Shown piece after piece: positions 34,237-43,448 of a stretch of 64,000 nt of DNA (positions are counted from its first letter, which is position 1; each line of letters opens with the position of its first letter). The stretch is from Bacillota bacterium (lineage in GTDB: Bacteria > Bacillota > Clostridia > Lachnospirales > Lachnospiraceae): NCBI GenBank assembly GCA_023414875.1, contig JAEZMV010000012.1:1-64000 (forward strand), given 5' to 3'. Both the position numbers and the translations under genes were made by a program. Under the pieces are notes generated by a model, which made no database searches, was not told the DNA's origin, and saw nothing but the letters and a program-made list of their open reading frames with translations.

Positions 34237-34998
34237 ATGATTGAAACAATAAAATCGATTGTGAAAGAGGCAGGGACAATAATGTTGAATGCCCATAATA
34301 TTCAGGAGGGAATAGAAAATAAACAGGGTAGAGCAAACTTTGTAACCAAATATGATGTTGAAGTTCAGGAATTTTTATATAAAAAACTTTCAGAGCTTTG
34401 TCCCAGTGCTGTATTTATCGGAGAAGAGGATGAACGAAAGCAGAATATTTCAGGAGAATACTGTTTTATCATCGATCCGATTGATGGAACCACCAATTTT
34501 ATATTTGATTACAGACACAGTGCTATATCTGTTGGTTTGCTTTATCAGGGACAAGTTGTAGCTGGTGTTGTATATAATCCTTATCAGGATGAACTATTCT
34601 TTGCCGAGAAGGGTAAGGGAGCATTTTTAAACAATAAGAAGCTTATAGTTAAGAATTTAAATATCAACGACGGTATGGTTAGTATAGGCACCTGCCCCTA
34701 TAATCGCGAAAAAGCGGATGAAACCTTCCGAATCACAAGAATGTTATATGATAATGCCCTGGATATCAGACGAACCGGATCAGCAGCTCTAGATATATGT
34801 TATGTTGCAGCAAACCGTTTTGTTCTGTATTTTGAACTTATATTACAGCCCTGGGACTATGCCGCTGCTTCCTTGATTCTTAGAGAAGCCGGAGGCTGCA
34901 TTTCTACGATGGATGGGCTGGAGCTTCCTTACACTAATTCCTGTCCTGTTGTTGCAGCAACTCCTGAAGCCTATGATGAATTCTTTCTATTATTATAA
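34237..34998 (+). CDS. inositol monophosphatase family protein
   Basis: Mg-dependent phosphatase of the IMPase/SuhB/CysQ superfamily, 253 residues. Metal sites: GEEDE near residue 67, IIDPIDGTTNFIF near 86-98, and QPWDYAAASLILREAGG near 207-223. The substrate may be inositol-1-phosphate, a nucleotide phosphate or another sugar phosphate; the family does not decide. ACGGAGGT ribosome binding site. Apparently monocistronic. Confidence 0.92.
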   Translation: MIETIKSIVKEAGTIMLNAHNIQEGIENKQGRANFVTKYDVEVQEFLYKKLSELCPSAVFIGEEDERKQNISGEYCFIIDPIDGTTNFIFDYRHSAISVGLLYQGQVVAGVVYNPYQDELFFAEKGKGAFLNNKKLIVKNLNINDGMVSIGTCPYNREKADETFRITRMLYDNALDIRRTGSAALDICYVAANRFVLYFELILQPWDYAAASLILREAGGCISTMDGLELPYTNSCPVVAATPEAYDEFFLLL

Positions 34999-35241
34999 AG
35001 ACCTAGCTTTAGTAAGAACGAATATATATTTAATATAAATCTATACCATACATAATCTATCTGTCCTTCACTTTCTTTTAAATATCACATATACTTAAAT
35101 GAGGTGATATTAATGGATGAATGCGAATACAAATAATATTTCCATATAACTTGTTTTGATTATTATTAATCAAAGATATCATATATCATAGAATGAAACT
35201 GCCCTGCATATCTTTAACTATAACCATAAGGAGGTTGGCAT

Positions 35242-36720
35242 ATGTTAGGGCAGTTTGATGTTTATAATGATATTCAGGCTAGGACAGGCGGTGAAATATA
35301 CATAGGTGTGGTAGGGCCGGTCAGAACAGGTAAGTCTACTTTTATTAAGAGATTCATGGATCTCTTGGTAATACCGGGTATAGAGGATGTCCATAGCAGA
35401 GAGAGGGCTATTGATGAATTGCCCCAAGCTGCGGCCGGCAGGACAATTATGACCACCGAGCCAAAGTTTATACCAAAGGAAGCTGCCGAAATAGCGTTTG
35501 ATGATGAAACTAAGGTTAAAATCCGTTTGATTGACTGTGTGGGTTATATGGTAGATGGAGCAGCCGGCCATATAGAAAATCAGCATGAGAGAATGGTGAA
35601 AACCCCCTGGTTTGATCATGAAATTCCGTTCACTCAGGCAGCTGAAATAGGAACCAAAAAGGTAATCAATGATCACTCGACCATTGGTATTGTCGTTACT
35701 ACAGATGGAAGTTTTGGTGAACTTCCCAGACTAAATTATAAAGCTCCGGAAGAGAAGACGATAAATGAGCTTAAGCATCTCGGAAAGCCATTTATTGTTC
35801 TTTTAAATACGAGTAAACCATATTCCAATGAAACGATTAAAATTGCTGAGGAAATTTCAGAGGAATATAATGTTCCTGTTATGCCGGTGAATGCAGAGCA
35901 ATTAAAAAAAGAAGATATTACCAGAATTATGGAAACTATATTATCCGTATTTCCTGTTACTGAATTGGATTTCTTTATGCCTAAATGGGCTGAAATGCTA
36001 CCTGCAGATCATTGGTTGAAGGTTGATTTAATTTCAACTGTTAAAAACCTATTCCATAATATAACTCAGGTGAAGGATGCTAAATCACCAAATTTCAATA
36101 CTGACAGTCAATATGTAAAACGTTTTAAGATTGATAAGGTTAATATGCAGGATGGTACCGTTCAAGTTAATGTTGACTTTGATGATATTTATTATTATAA
36201 AATCCTCAGCGATTTAATTGGGGTTCCGATTACTGGGGAATATCAACTCATTTCAACCTTACGTGAACTGGCTGCGAAAAAATCAGAATACGAGAAGGTA
36301 TCCTACGCAACTAACCAGGTAAGATCCAAGGGCTACGGTATCGTATCTCCGGTTAGAGACGAGATCAGAATTGAAGAACCCGAGATTATGAAACATGGTA
36401 ATAAATATGGTGTGAAAATAAAGGCAACAGCTCCTTCCATCCATATGATAAAAGCAGATATTCTTACAGAGGTTGCGCCCGTCGTTGGTTCGGAAGAACA
36501 GGCAAAGGATTTAATCGGTTATATCAGTGCTAATGCGAAAGAAAATCCGGAAGGTATCTGGGAGACCAATATCTTTGGAAAATCCATTCGTCAGCTGGTA
36601 GATGATGGTATTAATTCGAAAATTAATAAATTAACCGACGACAGCCAATTAAAGCTTCAGGAGACCATGCAAAAAATTATTAATGATAGTAATGGTGGAC
36701 TGATTTGTATCATTATTTAA
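35242..36720 (+). CDS. spoIVA: stage IV sporulation protein A, spore coat ATPase
   Basis: Cytoskeletal ATPase that polymerises on the forespore and anchors the spore coat, 492 residues. Walker A GPVRTGKSTFIKRF near residues 25-38, a TRAFAC-type core (DCVGYMVDGA, LNTSKP), a middle domain and the conserved C-terminus NDSNGGLICIII. Strong AAGGAGGT ribosome binding site. It shows that the organism makes endospores. Expression elsewhere is sigma-E dependent; a CATACATAAT at 35047-35056 resembles a sigma-E -10, but I find no well-spaced -35. A 7-codon frame with a good ribosome binding site lies at 35113-35136. Confidence 0.97.
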   Translation: MLGQFDVYNDIQARTGGEIYIGVVGPVRTGKSTFIKRFMDLLVIPGIEDVHSRERAIDELPQAAAGRTIMTTEPKFIPKEAAEIAFDDETKVKIRLIDCVGYMVDGAAGHIENQHERMVKTPWFDHEIPFTQAAEIGTKKVINDHSTIGIVVTTDGSFGELPRLNYKAPEEKTINELKHLGKPFIVLLNTSKPYSNETIKIAEEISEEYNVPVMPVNAEQLKKEDITRIMETILSVFPVTELDFFMPKWAEMLPADHWLKVDLISTVKNLFHNITQVKDAKSPNFNTDSQYVKRFKIDKVNMQDGTVQVNVDFDDIYYYKILSDLIGVPITGEYQLISTLRELAAKKSEYEKVSYATNQVRSKGYGIVSPVRDEIRIEEPEIMKHGNKYGVKIKATAPSIHMIKADILTEVAPVVGSEEQAKDLIGYISANAKENPEGIWETNIFGKSIRQLVDDGINSKINKLTDDSQLKLQETMQKIINDSNGGLICIII

Positions 36721-36734
36721 CATTTGTATTACAG

Positions 36735-36782
36735 AAAGCTACCCGGTTAACGTATCAAATCGTGCTGTGGTAGCTTTTTTTT
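36735..36782 (+). terminator. spoIVA terminator
   Basis: AAAGCTACC pairs with GGTAGCTTT, followed by a long T-run. Confidence 0.9.
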
Positions 36783-36831
36783 CATCATTTTGTTAGTTCT
36801 GCCTAATTTTTAAAATAAAGCTGACATATTG

Positions 36832-36860
36832 TTGACAAAAACTATACCCTTTGATATAAT
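36832..36860 (+). promoter_or_regulatory. consensus promoter of the NlpC/P60 gene
   Basis: TTGACA (36832-36837), 17-bp spacer, TATAAT (36855-36860): a perfect sigma-A promoter. It implies an untranslated leader of about 150 nt, which contains repeated TAACAATT words but no structure I recognise. Confidence 0.9.
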
Positions 36861-37019
36861 ATACACGTAACATATTTAATAATTGTGTAACAATTCAGTT
36901 AACAATTTAATTTTCTAAGATTTTACGACGTGTTAGTTCAACTTGTATACTTTAAGATTACATATGGGATGACATAATATTTCGTGTGATAAAACAAGAA
37001 AATATTTGGAGGACATACT

Positions 37020-38096
37020 ATGATAAGGAAACTTCTAAAGCTTTCCTTGGTTTGTGTAACAGGAGTAATCATATTCACAGCCAATCCCAAGACAGTAATG
37101 GCTTATGAGGAACCGGTAGCAGGATTTACCCATGATAAAATCTCCAACAGTATGAGCAGTACAGGCGGAGCAGAGATAAATAGTTTTTCTTTGGATGTAA
37201 TGCCGATCCCTGGATATAAAAATCTCGGTATTGCAAATGTAACTACCAATTTAATGATTCGTAAGGAACCCGGAGAGGATAAGAAAATTCTCGGTAAACT
37301 ACCTAAGAATGGTGGTTGTGAGATCCTTGAGGAAGAAAACGGATGGACTAAGATTAAAGCTAAAACCTCCTCAAAAGATTTGATTGGATATGTAAAAAGC
37401 GAATTTCTGATCACCGGAGTTGAAGCCTTTCAATTAGCAATTGATGTAGGTAACTATGTAGCTACTGCTGATGTTGATGGCTTAAATGTAAGAGGAGAAC
37501 CAAATACTGAGGCTAGGATTATTGATATGATAGCTAAGGGAGAGCAGTTAGTAATATTAGATTCCAATGTTGTGACTGCTGATACAGAACACAGCCAATG
37601 GGTTAAAGTTAGTGTAGATAGTGATACCCAGGAGGATGAATTTGCATATGTTGCACGACAATATATTAAACCTTCCTTTGAACTAATTCGTGCGGTAACC
37701 ATGGAGGAGATTCAATATGGAGAAGGAGTATCAAAGACTCGTATTGATATTGTTGAATTTGCAAAGCAGTATCTTGGTGAAGCATATGTATGGGGTGGAA
37801 CAAGATTAGGCGTAGGAGTTGACTGCTCCGGTTTTACACAGGCAATCTATCGTCATTTTGATATTTACATTCCACGTACCTCAGGCAGTCAGGGCTCTGA
37901 TGGTGTAAGCATATCCAGAGATGAATTAAAACCCGGTGATTTAGTATTCTATGGCGGTTCCGGCGGTATTAACCATGTTGCGATGTATATTGGTAATAGT
38001 AAAGTAATTCATGCAAGCAACCGAAGAGACGGTATTAAAATTTCTTATATTAATTACCGATCACCAGTTAGATATCGGAGATATCTTAGTAATTAA
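37020..38096 (+). CDS. secreted SH3-domain NlpC/P60 cell-wall hydrolase
   Basis: Exported peptidoglycan endopeptidase of 358 residues. Signal peptide MIRKLLKLSLVCVTGVIIFT ending near VMA (about residue 29). Two bacterial SH3 domains follow: ANVTTNLMIRKEPGEDKKILG (about 75-130) and ATADVDGLNVRGEPNTEARII (about 143-215). The C-terminal NlpC/P60 domain has catalytic Cys in GVDCSGF, His in INHVAMYIG and the third polar residue in IHASNRR. TGGAGGA ribosome binding site. Strong constitutive-type promoter upstream and terminator downstream, so it is a single-gene unit; a role in vegetative wall growth or separation is likely. Confidence 0.94.
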   Translation: MIRKLLKLSLVCVTGVIIFTANPKTVMAYEEPVAGFTHDKISNSMSSTGGAEINSFSLDVMPIPGYKNLGIANVTTNLMIRKEPGEDKKILGKLPKNGGCEILEEENGWTKIKAKTSSKDLIGYVKSEFLITGVEAFQLAIDVGNYVATADVDGLNVRGEPNTEARIIDMIAKGEQLVILDSNVVTADTEHSQWVKVSVDSDTQEDEFAYVARQYIKPSFELIRAVTMEEIQYGEGVSKTRIDIVEFAKQYLGEAYVWGGTRLGVGVDCSGFTQAIYRHFDIYIPRTSGSQGSDGVSISRDELKPGDLVFYGGSGGINHVAMYIGNSKVIHASNRRDGIKISYINYRSPVRYRRYLSN

Positions 38097-38121
38097 CGAT
38101 TTGTCATATTTATAATATAGG

Positions 38122-38154
38122 AATGGTTGAATCAATCAGGTTCAACCATTTTTA
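38122..38154 (+). terminator. terminator of the NlpC/P60 gene
   Basis: AATGGTTGAA pairs with TTCAACCATT around a 9-nt loop, followed by TTTTA. Confidence 0.88.
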
Positions 38155-38313
38155 TTTTGTGTAAAATGAAATTTGTCAGTTTTCATACTGATAAAATCTA
38201 ATTAAATTATAATCATTTTAGACGGACATATGATTGACAGTTCCTACTAGTAATTCTATAATAGCCGTAACGGTTTTATTAAAACTTTTATAAGCAGATA
38301 GGAGAATATTACT

Positions 38314-39987
38314 TTGGAATATATCTTTTATATTTTAGTTATCATTTTAGGTATTGTAATATGGAGCATCGTAAATGAAAAAAAACATCTTGATAAACTT
38401 AAAATCCGACTGAAGGAACAGTGGGGTAAGGTTCCGGAGGAGGAATACACTTCTGAAAAGCTAGAATCTCTGAAGGAGTATTATCACTCCATCAAAGATA
38501 CAAATTTTGATGTTGATGATATTACCTGGAATGATTTGGATATGGACGAAATTTTTATGCTAATGAATAATACTCAAAGCTCCATCGGTGAAGAGTATCT
38601 TTACGCCCTTCTTCGAAAACCATGTTTTTCTTCGAAGGAACTGGAGGAACGTAACCGCTTAATGAATTATTTCTCTGACCATGAAAATGAGCGCATCCTA
38701 CTTCAATCTAAGTTATATCCGATTGGTAAATTAAGCAGTATTTCAGTTTATGAATATATTAACCGTATACGTGAATTGCAATCCGGTAATAACCTAAAGC
38801 ATTATGCTATGGCATTTGGATTAATCCTATCAGTTCTTCTTATTTTTATTAACCCAGCTGTCGGCGGTATCGGGACTATTATATTTGTAACAAATAATGT
38901 TTATCAATATTATAGAGAAAAATCGAAAATCGAAAAATATCTATGCATCTTTTCATGTATTTGTCGTTTGTTGGATGGCATGAAAGAGATTTATCAGTTA
39001 GAGATTCCTGGAATTAAATCATATACTGATTCATTAAAACAGGACTTGGATATTTTTAAGCGCTTTCGAAGAGGTTCTGCATTACTGACTCCAAAGCAGT
39101 CAAGCGGCAATTTTGAAGACGTAATCTTAGATTATATCCGCATACTGTCCCATATTGACTTAATTAAATATAATTCCATGCTTAATTTTTTAAAAATCAA
39201 TAACGAAGTACTTAATAGAATCTTTAAGAATATCGGTCTACTGGATAGTATGCTCGCGGCGGCTTCCTTCCGTAACCTGATTTATTATTACTGTGAACCG
39301 GAGTTGACAAAATCAGCCCATCCTAAAATCTCAGTTACGGATTTATATCATCCTCTTTTGGATACACCGATACCAAATTCCATCACAGAGGAACGCTCCG
39401 TTCTGCTTACAGGTTCCAATGCTTCCGGAAAATCCACATTTATAAAAACGCTTGCTATCAATGCCATACTGGCTCAAACGATATTTACCTCGATTAGCAA
39501 GAATTACAAAGCCAGTTATTTTATGATATATTCCTCCATGGCACTAAGGGATAATATACTAAGTCAAGAGAGTTATTATATCGTTGAAATCAAATCTTTA
39601 AAGCGAATTTTAGATCGCGTGAATAATCAGATTCCGATGCTTTGTTTTATCGATGAAGTATTACGCGGAACAAATACCTTAGAGCGAATCGCTGCATCCT
39701 CCCGAATTCTTTCCAGCCTATCCAGAAAGAATACCCTGGTATTTGCAGCTACCCATGATATCGAGTTAACACATATTTTGGAAGCAGATTATTCCAATTA
39801 TCATTTTCAGGAATACATCGAAAAGAATGAAATACTTTTTGATTACAAATTGTATCAGGGCAAAGCCATTTCTAAAAATGCAATTAAGTTATTAAATATG
39901 ATGGGTTATCCAAAATCGATCATTGAATCCGCAGAAAGTGCAGCAGAAGAATTCCTTCACAAGGGCGAATGGAGTAAACTGAACTGA
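38314..39987 (+). CDS. membrane-anchored MutS-related ATPase
   Basis: Protein of 557 residues carrying the MutS/ABC-type ATPase domain on a membrane-bound N-terminal half. A helix at about 3-20 and a paired hydrophobic region at about 168-200 (LILSVLLIFINPAVGGIGTIIF) precede a helical lever region. The ATPase has Walker A LLTGSNASGKSTFIKT, the Q/S loop SSMALRDNILSQESYY, Walker B MLCFIDEVLRGTNT and the switch AATHDIELT. The mismatch-recognition domain (F-x-E) and Smr nuclease domain are absent, so it is neither MutS1 nor MutS2. TTG start with AGGAGA. It lies two genes before true mutS. Function unknown. Confidence 0.85.
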   Translation: MEYIFYILVIILGIVIWSIVNEKKHLDKLKIRLKEQWGKVPEEEYTSEKLESLKEYYHSIKDTNFDVDDITWNDLDMDEIFMLMNNTQSSIGEEYLYALLRKPCFSSKELEERNRLMNYFSDHENERILLQSKLYPIGKLSSISVYEYINRIRELQSGNNLKHYAMAFGLILSVLLIFINPAVGGIGTIIFVTNNVYQYYREKSKIEKYLCIFSCICRLLDGMKEIYQLEIPGIKSYTDSLKQDLDIFKRFRRGSALLTPKQSSGNFEDVILDYIRILSHIDLIKYNSMLNFLKINNEVLNRIFKNIGLLDSMLAAASFRNLIYYYCEPELTKSAHPKISVTDLYHPLLDTPIPNSITEERSVLLTGSNASGKSTFIKTLAINAILAQTIFTSISKNYKASYFMIYSSMALRDNILSQESYYIVEIKSLKRILDRVNNQIPMLCFIDEVLRGTNTLERIAASSRILSSLSRKNTLVFAATHDIELTHILEADYSNYHFQEYIEKNEILFDYKLYQGKAISKNAIKLLNMMGYPKSIIESAESAAEEFLHKGEWSKLN

Positions 39988-40092
39988 ATGTGCAAATTGA
40001 AAAAGATTGATTTAGTGATGGGCGTTTGTCCCTCGAACCATACATCTAACTTCGGGAAAGAACAAATATATTTATTATTTGGAGGAAATTGA

Positions 40093-40569
40093 ATGGACGT
40101 AACCATATATACGGATGGGTCTGCCAGAGGCAATCCGGATGGCCCGGGCGGCTACGGAACAATTATTACTTTTGTTGATTCCAAAGGCACACTACATGAA
40201 CGAGAATATAGCGCCGGCTTTAAGAAAACCACCAATAACCGAATGGAGCTAATGGCTGCAATCATAGGTTTAGAGGCATTAACAAAGCCCTGTAAGGTCC
40301 TAATATACTCCGATTCACAGTATGTTGTGAAAGCCTTCACTGAACATTGGCTGGAGGGTTGGATTAAAAAAGGGTGGAAGAGAAGTCAAAATGAACCTGT
40401 GAAAAATATAGACCTTTGGAAAAGGCTGCTAAAGGCAATGGAGCCCCATGAAGTAACCTTCACCTGGGTGAAAGGACATGCCGGCCATCCTATGAATGAG
40501 CGCTGTGATGTCCTGGCTACAACCGCAGCTGATGGTACGGACCTGGCCGAGGATATCCAAACTGAATAA
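40093..40569 (+). CDS. rnhA: ribonuclease HI
   Basis: Degrades RNA in RNA-DNA hybrids, 158 residues, E. coli-like. The catalytic DEDD set is seen in TIYTDGSARGNPDGPGGYG, NRMELMAAI, IYSDSQYVVK and GHPMNERCDVLA, with the basic handle region WIKKGWKRSQNEPVKN. TTGGAGGA ribosome binding site. Second RNase H of the window besides rnhB. Located between the membrane MutS-like gene and mutS. Confidence 0.96.
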   Translation: MDVTIYTDGSARGNPDGPGGYGTIITFVDSKGTLHEREYSAGFKKTTNNRMELMAAIIGLEALTKPCKVLIYSDSQYVVKAFTEHWLEGWIKKGWKRSQNEPVKNIDLWKRLLKAMEPHEVTFTWVKGHAGHPMNERCDVLATTAADGTDLAEDIQTE

Positions 40570-40691
40570 GAATTAAGCATGTAATACCATTGCAATCGAA
40601 TATCATTATGATATAATTGTAATGGTTTTGTTATACGTAAATTCATACTCTACATAAATTTAATTCAACCACAAAGGAAAGGAAGTTCACC

Positions 40692-43406
40692 ATGACTCAA
40701 TTAACTCCTCTGATGCAGCAGTACGTGCAAATTAAAGAACAGTACAAGGATTGCATACTATTTTACCGTTTAGGTGATTTTTATGAAATGTTCTTTGAGG
40801 ATGCCCATATATGTTCGAAGGAGCTGGAGATTGCTTTAACCGGAAAAGGCATCGGTCAGGAGGAACGTGCTCCGATGTGCGGCGTTCCTTACCATGCTGT
40901 AGAAGGATATTTGAGTAAACTTGTCAGCCGTGGTTATCGCGTTGCTATCTGCGAGCAGGTGGAGGATCCAAAGCAGACAAAGGGTATTGTAAAGAGAGAG
41001 GTTGTAAGAATCGTTACTCCGGGCACCAATTTAAATACACAGGTATTAGATGAATCAAAGAATAATTATCTAATGGGCATTGTACATACTACAAATGCAT
41101 ATGGAATTTCTATTGTCGATGTAACAACCGGTGATTATTATGTCACTGAGGTAGATCATGAGCGCAAGCTTATGGATGAAATCTACAAATGGTCACCCTC
41201 AGAAATTATATGTAATGATACTTTTTTTGTCTCCGGTATTAGTATTGATACTATAAAAAGCTATAATAATCTGGTCCTATCACCCTTAGAGCCCTGGTAT
41301 TTTGATGATGAACTTTGCGTCAGGTCCTTAAAGGAGCATTTTAATGTTGGAACCCTGGACGGTCTTGGGTTAAAGGATTATACCATCGGGGTAATTGCTG
41401 CCGGATGCGTTATGCTATTTTTACAGGAAACGCAGAAGAGTTCTTTATCCCATATCACTAAGCTCACACCCTATACCTATGAAAAATATATGTTACTTGA
41501 CAGCTCCACGGTACGTAATTTGGAATTAACGGAAACCATTCGTGAAAAGCAGAAGAAGGGTTCTCTATTATGGGTACTGGATAAGACAAAAACAGCGATG
41601 GGTGCCCGATTATTAAGAAGCTACATGGAACAGCCCTTAATCGATTATGATATGATTAACCATAGACTGGAGGCTGTCAGCCAGCTGAAGGACAATATGA
41701 TTACCAGAGAGGAAATAAGAGAATATCTTAACCCTATCTATGATCTGGAACGTTTGATGGGTAAAATCAGCTATAAAAGTGCAAATCCCAGAGACTTAAT
41801 TGCATTTCGCTCCTCGCTCTCCATGCTTCCCCATATTAAATTCCTGATGCAGAGCTTTGATTCTGCTTCACTGAAAGAAATTTATGATGATCTGGATCCC
41901 CTTCAGGATATCTGTGATTTAATTAGTAACTCCATTGCTGAAGAACCACCGTTGAATGTAAAGGAAGGCGGAATTATCCGTGAGGGCTTTCATGAAGAAG
42001 TGGACCGCTTAAGGAGTGCTAAAACAGAAGGTAAGGATTGGTTAATGGATCTGGAAGCCAAGGAGAAGGAGGCTACCGGAATCAAAAATCTTCGTATCAA
42101 ATATAATCGTGTTTTTGGCTATTATCTTGAGGTAACCAATTCCTATCAGTCCCTTGTTCCGGACAATTGGATCAGAAAGCAGACCTTAGCAAATGCAGAA
42201 CGTTATACAACGCCTGATTTAAAGGAATTAGAAGATATTATTCTGGGGGCTGAGGATAAGCTGTTCTCCTTAGAATATGATTTATTCAGTGAGATTCGTG
42301 ATCAAATTGCTATGGAGGTAAAGAGAATTCAACAGACAGCAAAAGCGATTGCAAAAATTGATGTTTTTGCATCTCTTGCCGTAGTTGCGGAACAAAATAA
42401 TTATTCGAAGCCTTTAATGAATGCTAACGGCTCCATCCATATTAAAAACGGCAGACACCCAGTGGTTGAACGGATGATTTCACATGATATGTTTGTTGCA
42501 AATGATACCTTATTAGATAACAAGCATAACCGGATCTCCATCATAACCGGACCCAATATGGCAGGTAAATCCACCTATATGAGACAGACAGCTTTAATTG
42601 TATTGATGGCTCAAATCGGAAGCTTTGTCCCCGCAACTTCTGCTGATATCAGTATCGTAGACCGTATTTTTACCCGTGTCGGAGCTTCTGATGACCTTGC
42701 CAGCGGTCAAAGTACCTTTATGGTCGAAATGACCGAGGTTGCAAATATTCTTCGTAACGCTTCAAAAAACAGCCTATTAATTCTCGATGAGATAGGAAGA
42801 GGTACCAGTACATTTGACGGACTCAGTATTGCCTGGGCAGTTGTTGAACATATCAGTAATACACAGATATTAGGAGCTAAGACCTTATTCGCTACCCATT
42901 ATCATGAGCTAACAGAGCTGGAAGGCCGTTTGGAGGGTGTCAATAACTATTGTATCGCTGTCAAAGAACAGGGTGAGGACATCGTTTTTTTACGTAAAAT
43001 CGTAAAGGGCGGAGCAGATAAGAGCTATGGTATCCAGGTTGCTAAGCTTGCCGGTGTTCCTTCCAGTGTTTTAAAACGTGCCTCCGAAATCGTAACAGAA
43101 CTAACCGGAAATGATTTAGCTTTAAAAGCAAAGAATCTTACAGCTCCCGAGGAAACAGAACCTCAAGATGAATTTATCCAGGAAGAATTGCTACTAGATA
43201 CTTTTCCTCTTAACTCTGCACGAAATAATCCAACCGGCAAAAAAGAGAAGAAATCAAAAAATACGAATCAGTATTCTCTATTCTCTATGTCCGGGAATGA
43301 GGATATCATTGCAGAATTAAGAGATATGGATATCGCCAGATTAACACCGATTGATGCGATTAATAAAATGTACCAATTACAGAAGAAAATTAAAGATAGA
43401 ATATAA
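40692..43406 (+). CDS. mutS: DNA mismatch repair protein MutS
   Basis: Mismatch-recognition ATPase, 904 residues. Domain I with the recognition Phe-x-Glu in YRLGDFYEMFF (about 27-37), connector, lever and clamp domains (EYLNPIYDLERLMGKI; RVFGYYLEVTNSY), ATPase with Walker A GPNMAGKSTYMRQ, DDLASGQSTFMVEM, Walker B ILDEIGRGTSTFDG and ATHYHEL, and a C-terminal tail ending in a helix-turn-helix dimerisation region. AAAGGAAAGG ribosome binding site. Paired with mutL. Confidence 0.98.
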   Translation: MTQLTPLMQQYVQIKEQYKDCILFYRLGDFYEMFFEDAHICSKELEIALTGKGIGQEERAPMCGVPYHAVEGYLSKLVSRGYRVAICEQVEDPKQTKGIVKREVVRIVTPGTNLNTQVLDESKNNYLMGIVHTTNAYGISIVDVTTGDYYVTEVDHERKLMDEIYKWSPSEIICNDTFFVSGISIDTIKSYNNLVLSPLEPWYFDDELCVRSLKEHFNVGTLDGLGLKDYTIGVIAAGCVMLFLQETQKSSLSHITKLTPYTYEKYMLLDSSTVRNLELTETIREKQKKGSLLWVLDKTKTAMGARLLRSYMEQPLIDYDMINHRLEAVSQLKDNMITREEIREYLNPIYDLERLMGKISYKSANPRDLIAFRSSLSMLPHIKFLMQSFDSASLKEIYDDLDPLQDICDLISNSIAEEPPLNVKEGGIIREGFHEEVDRLRSAKTEGKDWLMDLEAKEKEATGIKNLRIKYNRVFGYYLEVTNSYQSLVPDNWIRKQTLANAERYTTPDLKELEDIILGAEDKLFSLEYDLFSEIRDQIAMEVKRIQQTAKAIAKIDVFASLAVVAEQNNYSKPLMNANGSIHIKNGRHPVVERMISHDMFVANDTLLDNKHNRISIITGPNMAGKSTYMRQTALIVLMAQIGSFVPATSADISIVDRIFTRVGASDDLASGQSTFMVEMTEVANILRNASKNSLLILDEIGRGTSTFDGLSIAWAVVEHISNTQILGAKTLFATHYHELTELEGRLEGVNNYCIAVKEQGEDIVFLRKIVKGGADKSYGIQVAKLAGVPSSVLKRASEIVTELTGNDLALKAKNLTAPEETEPQDEFIQEELLLDTFPLNSARNNPTGKKEKKSKNTNQYSLFSMSGNEDIIAELRDMDIARLTPIDAINKMYQLQKKIKDRI

Positions 43407-43418
43407 ATCTGCTAGATC

Positions 43419-43433
43419 GCCACGTACCGTGGC
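43419..43433 (+). promoter_or_regulatory. small hairpin between mutS and mutL
   Basis: GCCACG-TAC-CGTGGC, ending just before the GGACGGAGG ribosome binding site of mutL. Could modulate translation of mutL or be an RNA-processing stem. Confidence 0.35.
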
Positions 43434-43448
43434 AGGACGGAGGAAACT

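Noticed and set aside
35026..35056. Sigma-E promoter for spoIVA
   Set aside because: A CATACATAAT -10-like word exists, but the nearest ATATT lies 16 bp away rather than 13-14, so I did not annotate it.
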